Source: Elusimicrobiota bacterium (GTDB lineage: Bacteria > Elusimicrobiota > Elusimicrobia > FEN-1173). From it: 11,054 bases of DNA. The stretch's first letter is position 1; each line of letters starts with the position of its first letter. The position numbers and the translations under genes were made by a program. Under the pieces are notes generated by a model. That model made no database searches, was not told where the DNA came from, and saw nothing but the letters and a program-made list of their open reading frames with translations. The stretch is taken from the NCBI GenBank assembly GCA_003158755.1, contig PMLF01000013.1, forward strand, positions 1-11,054, given 5' to 3'. This document shows positions 1-5,385 of this stretch, piece after piece.

Positions 1-46
1 GGGGAGAGCGGCGAAAGAGGAAAAACCCCGTCCATGTGAAAAGCCA

Positions 47-87
47 CCGTGCACACCGCGCCGCTGAATCAGGCGCGGAGTGCACGG
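47..87. repeat. Stem-loop 1 (15 bp stem, one mismatch)
   Basis: Arms CCGTGCAC (47-54) and GTGCACGG (80-87), then CCGCGCC (56-62) and GGCGCGG (72-78), pair perfectly around an A/A mismatch (55/79). The loop is 9 nt (63-71). No T-run follows on either strand, so it is not a canonical intrinsic terminator. Confidence 0.75.
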
Positions 88-90
88 CCC

Positions 91-148
91 GCTTTGCCCC
101 ACCCTCCCACCCCGGCCCGCCCACCCGTGAGGGAGGGCGGGGGCAAGC
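91..148. repeat. Stem-loop 2 (GC-rich, bulged stem, 22-nt loop)
   Basis: CCCTCCC (102-108) pairs with GGGAGGG (131-137). After an A101/C138 mismatch, GCCCC (96-100) pairs with GGGGGC (139-144) with one bulged G. TT (94-95) then pairs with AA (145-146), and GC (91-92) with GC (147-148), with T93 bulged. The loop (109-130) is C-rich. The stem begins four bases after stem-loop 1. Confidence 0.65.
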
Positions 149-150
149 GA

Positions 151-189
151 ACAACCCGCCGAGCGCGAAAGGCGCGCCCGGCGGGTTGT
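151..189. repeat. Stem-loop 3 (16 bp stem, one mismatch), downstream of the repressor gene
   Basis: ACAACCCGCCG (151-161) pairs perfectly with CGGCGGGTTGT (179-189). After an A162/C178 mismatch, GCGCG (163-167) pairs with CGCGC (173-177) around a 5-nt loop. It lies 33 bp past the stop of the leftward repressor gene, so it could end that transcript, but no U-tract follows in that direction. The T-run on that strand comes before the hairpin, not after it. Confidence 0.75.
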
Positions 190-222
190 CCATGTGAAAA
201 AACGGCGAATGGAAGAAAGGCC

Positions 223-588
223 CTATCGAGCGGGGCCGCGTTTGACCTTCAGGTAGTCATCAATGTGGCGGAGGATGGTTTTCTGATCTTCCGGCGGAAG
301 CTGGTCAACGTCTTTGAGGCGTTTGAGCAAGCGCCGGTTTTTAATGAGGGGTCCATTTTCCGCGACGGGCCTTCGCCCCATGACCTGATCGATGGAGATG
401 TCCAACGCCTTCGCGAGGCGCAGGACGATTTCGGCGGAAGGGGTTTGGATGTTCGTTTCGTAGTGGGCGATCATTCGTTGGGAAACGCCCGTCGCGCGGG
501 CGAGGTCCCTTTGGGTCAGGCCCTTTTCTTGTCGGATGTGCGCCAAGCGTTCAGCGAATGGCGTCCTGGATTTTGCGGCTGCCGTCAT
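223..588 (-). CDS. XRE/Cro-family helix-turn-helix transcriptional regulator
   Basis: A 121-residue cytoplasmic DNA-binding protein, probably the repressor of the rightward operon. Residues about 12-68 form an HTH_3 (Xre) domain: FAERLAHIRQEKGLTQRDLA, then the recognition-helix region with VSQRMIAHYE, then the typical SAEIVLRLAKALDISID helices. The C-terminal part (about 80-121) is charged and helical, with LPPEDQKTILRHIDDYLK, common in plasmid and phage regulators and perhaps a dimerisation tail. I chose the ATG at 588 because GGGG lies 6 nt upstream on that strand. In addition, an extended -10-like TGCGATAAT (624-616) would start the transcript just before it. An in-frame ATG at 615 would add nine residues but overlaps that -10 and has no ribosome site. 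The gene is divergent from the operon, with a dyad in the promoter between them. Confidence 0.9.
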   Translation of the reverse strand: MTAAAKSRTPFAERLAHIRQEKGLTQRDLARATGVSQRMIAHYETNIQTPSAEIVLRLAKALDISIDQVMGRRPVAENGPLIKNRRLLKRLKDVDQLPPEDQKTILRHIDDYLKVKRGPAR

Positions 589-615
589 ATCGATCCCCGG
601 TGAAACTTTTCCCAT

Positions 616-624
616 ATTATCGCA
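616..624 (-). promoter_or_regulatory. Possible extended -10 promoter of the repressor gene
   Basis: Read on the minus strand, 624 to 616 is TGCGATAAT, an extended -10 (TGn plus GATAAT). No good -35 is found 17-18 bp upstream. Transcription would begin near 609, which fits a start codon at 588 rather than 615. Confidence 0.4.
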
Positions 625-653
625 CGGGTTTAAAAAACGAATGGTTCAGGGCG

Positions 654-682
654 TTGACACTCTAGATACACCAATGTATCAT
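654..682 (+). promoter_or_regulatory. Sigma70-type promoter of the rightward operon
   Basis: A perfect -35 TTGACA (654-659), a 17-bp spacer and a -10 TATCAT (677-682) form the best promoter match in the window. It points rightward, about 100 bp before the first small gene at 787. Every rightward gene lies downstream with short gaps or overlaps, so it could drive the whole operon. The -10 is partly inside the dyad at 665-680. Confidence 0.75.
665..680. promoter_or_regulatory. Putative operator dyad overlapping the -10 box
   Basis: GATACA (665-670) and TGTATC (675-680) are perfect inverted repeats separated by CCAA. A 16-bp dyad with 6-bp half-sites suits a dimeric XRE-family repressor such as the one encoded next door. 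Because it covers most of the -10 element, bound protein would block RNA polymerase. Binding by that protein is inferred from position and form only. Confidence 0.6.
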
Positions 683-704
683 TCGGGGGTCCGGTGCGGG
701 TGGG

Positions 705-717
705 GGAAGGCCCTTCC
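705..717. promoter_or_regulatory. Short perfect palindrome in the leader
   Basis: GGAAGG-C-CCTTCC is a perfect 6-1-6 palindrome downstream of the promoter -10, in the predicted untranslated leader. It could be a second protein-binding site, or a 5-bp RNA hairpin with a GCC loop. Function is unknown and chance is possible in such GC-rich DNA. Confidence 0.3.
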
Positions 718-786
718 GAAAAACGCGAAGAAAGTGCTTGACACCCTATCGCCGTGATCGGCCCCAGGGCCGGAGAGGAGGGCCGC

Positions 787-1032
787 ATGGGCCGGAAGCG
801 GAAAGCGCGGGAGGAAGGAGCGGAGGACGAGCCCCGGCCGTTGTGGGGGGATCACTGGAAGTTCGGGAGCTTTTGGGACGCGCTCTTCGCGATCCGGGCG
901 CGGATCGAGACGGCGGGGCTGGCGCTCCTGGACACGGAGGCGGCGGAAACGGTCGGGGTGACGTTGCAGGACACCGCCGAGGATTTGAAGCGGCTGACGG
1001 CGGAGGCGAAACGGGAGTTGGAAGGCGAATAG
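787..1032 (+). CDS. Small hypothetical protein, first gene of the operon
   Basis: An 81-residue protein I do not recognise. The first 17 residues are highly charged (MGRKRKAREEGAEDEPR). The rest, from about WGDHWKFGSFWDALFAIRAR onward, looks like two or three amphipathic helices ending in an acidic/basic tail (DLKRLTAEAKRELEGE). There is no signal peptide or membrane segment. I chose the ATG at 787 because AGGAGG lies 5 nt upstream. An in-frame GTG at 754 has no such site and would start at the edge of the control region. It is followed 25 bp later by another small gene. Its place between regulator and replication protein suggests an accessory role in replication or control, but this is only context. 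Confidence 0.7.
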   Translation: MGRKRKAREEGAEDEPRPLWGDHWKFGSFWDALFAIRARIETAGLALLDTEAAETVGVTLQDTAEDLKRLTAEAKRELEGE

Positions 1033-1057
1033 GCCCGACGGGGGCCGGGAGGCGCGG

Positions 1058-1255
1058 ATGGAATTACGGGCGGTGAGGATTTGGAAAGGATCAAACGCGG
1101 TGGAGAGCGTCCACGTCCTGGACCGCGCCGACGGAAAGAAAGAAGTGGTGATCATCCTGGCGGGCGGGGCGGAAGGGATCGCGGAGTGGATTCTGAAAGC
1201 GGCGGCGCTGCACGACGCGGAGCGTCGTCGGATGGAGGACCCCGATGGCGATTGA
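1058..1255 (+). CDS. Small hypothetical protein
   Basis: A 65-residue protein of unknown function. Two short strands are likely (ELRAVRIWKG and KKEVVIILAGG, with an ESVHVLDRADGKK hairpin), followed by a helix (GIAEWILKAAALHDAERRRM). The strand-hairpin-strand-helix pattern suggests a compact globular domain. A GGGAGG sequence 5 nt upstream of the ATG supports the start. Its last 11 bp overlap the next gene, so translation of the two is probably coupled. It has no membrane segment or cysteine motif. Confidence 0.7.
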   Translation: MELRAVRIWKGSNAVESVHVLDRADGKKEVVIILAGGAEGIAEWILKAAALHDAERRRMEDPDGD

Positions 1256-1499
1256 GACGAAGGACTTATGGCAGGGCGCGTATCTGCTGGCGGAGGGCGG
1301 CTGGCTGGACGGGTTTCATATCCGGATCAAGCCCGACGGAAAAAGGGAATACATCTTCCGGCTGACGGGGGACGGCGTGGAGGACCTGGCGCGGCGGTTC
1401 AAGGACGGGGACGCGGTGTGCAACGTGAGAAAACTTAAGACGCACGTGAGCCACTTAAAGCAGGTGATTTTCGGAGGCGACTGTTCATCGAGGGAGTAG
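1245..1499 (+). CDS. Small DUF5659-like protein
   Basis: An 84-residue protein. The pattern TKDLWQGAYLLAEGGWLDGF, then a charged turn, EYIFRLTG, a conserved-looking DLARRFKDGDAVCNV stretch and a final KTHVSHLKQVIF helix matches what I recall of DUF5659. That family is one of small phage and mobile-element proteins with an early AAxLLAxG motif and a late helix. The match is from memory of the pattern, not a search. The ATG overlaps the preceding gene by 11 bp and has GGAGG 6 nt upstream. A 58-bp gap separates it from the replication gene. Its function is unknown; proximity suggests an accessory role in element replication. Confidence 0.7.
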   Translation: MAIETKDLWQGAYLLAEGGWLDGFHIRIKPDGKREYIFRLTGDGVEDLARRFKDGDAVCNVRKLKTHVSHLKQVIFGGDCSSRE

Positions 1500-1557
1500 C
1501 GAGGACGCAGGAACCAACGGGACGAAGGTCCCAAAAAACCCCACGGGGAGACATGAA

Positions 1558-4257
1558 ATGAAAATTGATCCGTACGTGTTGGAAGCCATCAAGGGCATGG
1601 ACTTGCCGAAGCTGATGCAGGGCTACGGCTTACAGTTGAAGCCCGTCGGAAAAAACGCCTACCAAACCCGCTGCCCCTTCCACGAAGACAAGACCCCAAG
1701 CCTTTCCGTCGGATACAGGAACAACAAATGGATATGGAACTGTTTCGGGCCAGGGTGCCGCGCCCACGGGAACTATCTGGACTTCCGCATGATGTACGAG
1801 AAGATTTCCTTCACGGACGCGTACCAAAAGAGCGCCGACGAATTGAAGATGGCTCCGGCCGCCCCGGCGGTGGCGAACGGCCACGCACCCGCCCCGGCGG
1901 CGGCACCGACGGGGATTCCGCGCCAGGAGGCGCTAGCCCGGGCGGTGGAGGTCTACCACACGGCGTTCATGGAGGACCGGCGCGGCGTGGAGTATATGGC
2001 GCAGCGCGGTATCAAGGACGGGGATCTATTGAAGCGGCACAAGGTGGGTTTCGTGAACGGGCGGCTTCGGCGGATGCTTCCCGACGATTCCGACCATGAG
2101 ACGGTCCGCGCCTTGCGGGAGGCGGGCATCCTGAACGAGAAAGGGACGGAGCGGTTCTTTAATTGCGTCGTGTTCCCGATCTACGACGGAAACGGGGCGG
2201 TGGTGGGGCTCTACGGCCGGAACACGCGGCGGGGCGCGGCGGGCGTGTCGCACCTGTATTTGCCGGGGCCGCACCGGGGCGTATGGAACGCGGCGGCGAT
2301 CAAGGCGCACGGGGATATCGTCCTGACGGAATCCATCATCGACGCCTTGAGTCTTTGCAGCGTCGGGGTGGCGAACGCGGTGCCGCTCTATGGAACGAAC
2401 GGATTGACGGAGGAGCATCTGCGCCTTTTCCGCGAACACCGGACGCGGCGGGTCTTCATGTGCCTGGACAACGACGCGCCGGGGGAGCGGGCGCGGATCA
2501 TCGTCGAGGAGAAGCTGACGCCGTTGGGGATCGAGGTATTGAGCTTCGACCTTCCGAAAACGTTCAAGGACCCCAACGACGCTTTGGTGAAGGGTTTCCC
2601 CGGCGAGGAGCTTCTGGTTTTGGCGCGGTGCAACAGCGTCTTGGCGACCGCGCGGAAACTGGCGGAGACGGGGAAGGCCGAGAGCGCGGCGGGGTCTACG
2701 TCGGAGCCCGCGCGGTCCGCCGGGGACGTTCGGCCCCCGGCCGCGCCAGCGCCGGAGCTTTCCGTCGAGCGGCGGGAAGACGGAATCCATTTCGCGTTCA
2801 GCGGCCGGGCCTACCGCGTGGTGGGTCTGCCCGGCAAGCGCCGGGAGCACATGCGCGTGAGCTTGAAGGTGGAGAGCGCCGGGGCGGTCCACGTGGATCA
2901 CATCGACCTTTATTCCGCCAAGTCGCGGGCCGCGTTCGTCGCTTGTTGCCGTCGAATCTTCGACGCCCAGGAGGGGGAACTGCACGGCGAGCTTAACCGA
3001 ATGATCCCCGAGCTTGAGCGGATGCAGGGCGCGGCGGAGGACGCCCCCGCCGGTCCGCCGCCCATGACGGAGGAGGCCCGGGCCGAGGCCCTGGCCGCGT
3101 TGCAGAGCCCGACGCTTTACGCCGACATCCTCCGCGACATGGAAACCGTGGGCTACGTCGGAGAGGAGCACAACAAGGCTATCGGGTACCTCGTCGGCGT
3201 ATCGCGGAAGCTGGACGATCCTTTGTCGTGCTCGATCATCAGCCAGTCCGCCGCCGGGAAATCGGTCCTGGCGGATACCGTCGAGAAGTTGACCCCGCCG
3301 GAGGACGTGGTGTCCCTGTCCCGCGCCACGCCGCAAGCCTTCTTCTACATCGCGAAGGGCGGCATCAAGCACAAGTTGATCGTCATGGAGGAGCGGGTGG
3401 GGGCGGAGCAAGCCGACTACGCCATCCGCACCTTGCAGAGCAAAAAGAAGCTGTCGCAGGTCGTGACCATGAAGGACGAAACCACGGGGGAGATGAAATC
3501 CAAGTTCTTCGAGGTCGAGGGACCCGTGGCCTACATCGAGAGCACGACGCAGCCGCGCATCCACGAGGAGAACGCCACGCGTTGCTTTTTGATTTTCCTC
3601 GACGAGAGCCCGGAGCAGACGCGGCGCATCCACGAGCGGCAGCGGATGAGCAAGACCCTGGACGGGTTGAGGCGGAAGGGCGGGCAGGACGGCATCCTGC
3701 GCCGTCACCACAACATGCAGCGGCTTTTGAAGAACATCCCCGTGGTGATCCCGTTCGCGGACCGGCTCGACTTTCCGACGACGTGGCTTCGGACGCGGCG
3801 GGACAACTTGAGGTTCCTTAACCTCATCGTGGCCGTGACGTTCCTTCACCAGTACCAGCGCGAGGAGAAGCGCACGGAGGAGGGCGTGCCTTACATCGAA
3901 GCGACGTTTTCCGACTACGAAATCGCCTATGCCTTGGCCAAGGCCGTCATGGGCGAGAGCTTCACGGACTTGAAGAAGCCGCAACGGGAGCTTTTGCGCG
4001 CCGTCGAGGCGATGCACCCGACGGACGGCGCGGGCGGCGGCGTCACGCGCCGCCAAATCCGCGAGCGGACCGGCTTGGGCGACACACGCTTGCGGGACCT
4101 TCTGGCCGAGTTGGTCAGCCTGGAGTACCTCCGAGACGCGGCCGGAGGCGGCCAGGGCAAGACCGCCCGGTACGTCCTGGCCGAGCGGCGCGATGACGTG
4201 GAGCGGTCCCTGCCCGGCCTGACCACGCCCGAGGACCTGCGGCAAAAACTGCAATAG
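1558..4257 (+). CDS. Multidomain replication protein: zinc-finger TOPRIM primase fused to a P-loop ATPase/helicase-like domain
   Basis: An 899-residue protein that probably makes primers and helps unwind DNA when the element replicates. Domains in order: a CHC2-like zinc finger (C39, H42, C62, C67), then an Ala/Pro linker (about 99-118). The primase/TOPRIM core follows, with the acidic residue in LTESIIDA (E258), the DND of CLDNDAPG (D304 and D306) and a later KDPND (337-341). After a second low-complexity linker (about 372-400) comes a region of unknown type (about 405-500). A P-loop ATPase has Walker A SQSAAGKS (562-569), Walker B-like LIVMEE (607-612) and a possible arginine finger in ENATRCF (R675). 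The C-terminal part (about 805-875) looks like a winged helix (TRRQIRERTGLGDTRLRDLL). The finger has Cx4C rather than Cx2C in its second half. GGGGAG 7 nt upstream supports the start. The ATPase does not look like DnaB, so the helicase role is inferred. Confidence 0.9.
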   Translation: MKIDPYVLEAIKGMDLPKLMQGYGLQLKPVGKNAYQTRCPFHEDKTPSLSVGYRNNKWIWNCFGPGCRAHGNYLDFRMMYEKISFTDAYQKSADELKMAPAAPAVANGHAPAPAAAPTGIPRQEALARAVEVYHTAFMEDRRGVEYMAQRGIKDGDLLKRHKVGFVNGRLRRMLPDDSDHETVRALREAGILNEKGTERFFNCVVFPIYDGNGAVVGLYGRNTRRGAAGVSHLYLPGPHRGVWNAAAIKAHGDIVLTESIIDALSLCSVGVANAVPLYGTNGLTEEHLRLFREHRTRRVFMCLDNDAPGERARIIVEEKLTPLGIEVLSFDLPKTFKDPNDALVKGFPGEELLVLARCNSVLATARKLAETGKAESAAGSTSEPARSAGDVRPPAAPAPELSVERREDGIHFAFSGRAYRVVGLPGKRREHMRVSLKVESAGAVHVDHIDLYSAKSRAAFVACCRRIFDAQEGELHGELNRMIPELERMQGAAEDAPAGPPPMTEEARAEALAALQSPTLYADILRDMETVGYVGEEHNKAIGYLVGVSRKLDDPLSCSIISQSAAGKSVLADTVEKLTPPEDVVSLSRATPQAFFYIAKGGIKHKLIVMEERVGAEQADYAIRTLQSKKKLSQVVTMKDETTGEMKSKFFEVEGPVAYIESTTQPRIHEENATRCFLIFLDESPEQTRRIHERQRMSKTLDGLRRKGGQDGILRRHHNMQRLLKNIPVVIPFADRLDFPTTWLRTRRDNLRFLNLIVAVTFLHQYQREEKRTEEGVPYIEATFSDYEIAYALAKAVMGESFTDLKKPQRELLRAVEAMHPTDGAGGGVTRRQIRERTGLGDTRLRDLLAELVSLEYLRDAAGGGQGKTARYVLAERRDDVERSLPGLTTPEDLRQKLQ

Positions 4258-4273
4258 ATCCGTTTTTCCCTTC

Positions 4274-4322
4274 CAACTTCGCGCACTTCGCACCCCCGGG
4301 TGCGAAGTTGGGCGCGAAGTTG
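4274..4322. repeat. Long bulged palindrome made of ACTTCGC modules, before the recombinase genes
   Basis: CAACTTCGCGC (4274-4284) plus ACTTCGCACCC (4285-4295) pair with GGGTGCGAAGT (4298-4308) and GCGCGAAGTTG (4312-4322). This gives a 22-bp stem with a 3-nt bulge (TGG, 4309-4311) and a CC centre. Each arm is itself a tandem of two similar boxes, so four related boxes lie in head-to-head pairs. This four-box form with extrahelical bases resembles tyrosine-recombinase substrates of the attC type in outline, although the GTTRRRY core of integron sites is absent. No T-run follows on either strand, so a terminator is unlikely. Confidence 0.75.
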
Positions 4323-4361
4323 ATACCCCTTCACAACCAACCCTTTTCATCGAAAAACACA

Positions 4362-4380
4362 CAACTTCGCGGAGTTCGCG
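4362..4380 (+). repeat. Extra copies of the ACTTCGCG box next to the first recombinase start
   Basis: CAACTTCGCG (4362-4371) exactly repeats the outer box of the palindrome, and GAGTTCGCG (4372-4380) follows it directly as a diverged copy. They lie just upstream of the ribosome site (GAGAGG, 4387-4392) of the first recombinase gene. A recombinase or regulator bound here could affect expression of the trio. Confidence 0.55.
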
Positions 4381-4398
4381 GGGAAAGAGAGGCACGTC

Positions 4399-5385
4399 AT
4401 GAATGACCAGGAGATCGGGCGCGTTCGCGCCCTGGCCGGGGAGTTCATCCGGGACCGTCGGACGGAGGGCTACGCCGACCGGACGGAGGAATACATCCAG
4501 TGGGGTGTGGGCTACTTCGCGGAGTTCTTAAAGACGCGCGACGAGGACAAGCTGGAATCCATCACGGCGGACACGATGCACAAATACCAAATGCACCTCT
4601 ACAACCAACTTGGCCGACGGGGCGAGCCCTTGGGGCTGGCGAGCCAGGCGCGGGCGCTCATGTCCGTGCGGGTCCTCTTCCGCTGGCTCGTGCGGCGCGG
4701 GTACATGCTGGCCGACCCGTCGTCGGGGATATCGCTTCCCCGACGGAAAAAGCCCCTGCCGCGCGGCATCATGAGCCGCCGGGAAATCGACCGCGTTTTG
4801 AACGCGCCCAACGTGGACACGCCGCTAGGCTTGAGGGACCGCGCCATCCTTGAGCTGATGTATTCGTCGGGGCTTCGGAACAACGAGGTCCGCAGCCTTG
4901 CGATTATCGACGTGAACACGGCGGAGGGCGAGGTGCGCGTGAGAGACGGCAAGGGCGGAGTGGATCGGGTGGTGCCCTTGGGCGGGATCGCGGCCAAGTA
5001 TGTGGAGCTCTATATCCGGGAAGCCCGGGCGGCGATTTTAGGGTGGCACGAGGACCCCGGCGTCCTTTTCGTCGGGCGGTTCGGCGGGAAGATGAACGCC
5101 ACGACGATAAACCGTTGGATCGTGCAGCGGTTCGCGGGGCGGGCCGGGGTCAAGCATTCCGTGACGGCGCACGGCGTCCGGCACACGTGCGCCACGCACA
5201 TGCTGAAAGGCCGGGCGTCCCTGCGCCACATTCAACGGCTCTTAGGTCATCGGAGTTTGGAGAGCACGCAGGTCTATTTACGCGTCGAGGTGAGCGACCT
5301 AAAACGGGAGTTGAAGCGCTGCCACCCGAGGGAACGGGCGGCGGCCAAGGGCGGCCGCCCCGAAGGGGTCCCGCAATGGAATTGA
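4399..5385 (+). CDS. Tyrosine recombinase/integrase, first of three
   Basis: A 328-residue XerC/D-type recombinase of normal length. Residues about 10-105 form the helical core-binding domain (SAM-like; EFIRDRRTEGYADRTEEYIQ, FRWLVRRGYML). The catalytic domain follows from about 125. All expected residues are visible: R160 in SSGLRNNEVRSL, K185 in DGKGGVDR, H258 and R261 in AHGVRHTCATHML, H284 in LLGHRSLEST, and the nucleophile Y293 in TQVYLRV. A tail with LKRELKRCHPRE resembles the HPR ending common in tandem mobile-element recombinases. It should cut and rejoin DNA at short inverted sites, possibly the palindrome just upstream. GAGAGG 6 nt before the ATG supports the start. The gene overlaps the next by 10 bp, so expression is probably coupled. 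Confidence 0.93.
   Translation: MNDQEIGRVRALAGEFIRDRRTEGYADRTEEYIQWGVGYFAEFLKTRDEDKLESITADTMHKYQMHLYNQLGRRGEPLGLASQARALMSVRVLFRWLVRRGYMLADPSSGISLPRRKKPLPRGIMSRREIDRVLNAPNVDTPLGLRDRAILELMYSSGLRNNEVRSLAIIDVNTAEGEVRVRDGKGGVDRVVPLGGIAAKYVELYIREARAAILGWHEDPGVLFVGRFGGKMNATTINRWIVQRFAGRAGVKHSVTAHGVRHTCATHMLKGRASLRHIQRLLGHRSLESTQVYLRVEVSDLKRELKRCHPRERAAAKGGRPEGVPQWN

Larger units (their letters stand above)
30..200. repeat. 13-bp direct repeat pair bracketing three stem-loops
   Basis: The sequence GTCCATGTGAAAA occurs exactly at 30-42 and again at 188-200. I found no third copy by eye in the window. The three hairpins at 47-87, 91-148 and 151-189 fill nearly all the DNA between the copies, and the right copy shares its first two bases with the last arm of the third hairpin. 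The pair could mark a duplicated structural unit, a target-site or attachment-site duplication, or protein-binding sites at an origin. Nothing here decides between these. Bases 26-29 (CCCC) just before the left copy could be the end of another hairpin cut by the window edge. Confidence 0.6.

Noticed and set aside
49..603. 184-residue open frame on the plus strand
   Set aside because: It lies over the stem-loops and antisense to the XRE regulator. Its start is within the first hairpin and has no ribosome site; the protein is low-complexity at the start and resembles no family.
738..766. Second TTGACA as an independent promoter
   Set aside because: The expected -10 position (761-766) reads GCCCCA, so there is no -10 element.
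4274..4322. Palindrome as an intrinsic terminator of the replication gene
   Set aside because: It is followed by GATACCCC on the plus strand and by a purine-rich stretch on the minus strand, with no T-tract in either direction.
4320..4350. TTGATA / TTTCAT as a promoter for the recombinase trio
   Set aside because: The spacing would be 19 bp and the -10 is poor. A promoter here cannot be excluded but is not supported.
2026..4395. 789-residue open frame on the minus strand
   Set aside because: It is antisense to the replication protein, whose motifs are clear on the plus strand. Long antisense frames are common in GC-rich coding DNA, and the translation is rich in Arg, Leu, His and Val with no recognisable domain.
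5043..5375. Upstream extension of the second recombinase to 5043
   Set aside because: This stretch codes for the catalytic part of the first recombinase in another frame. The ATG at 5376 has a ribosome site and matches the N-terminus of the third recombinase.
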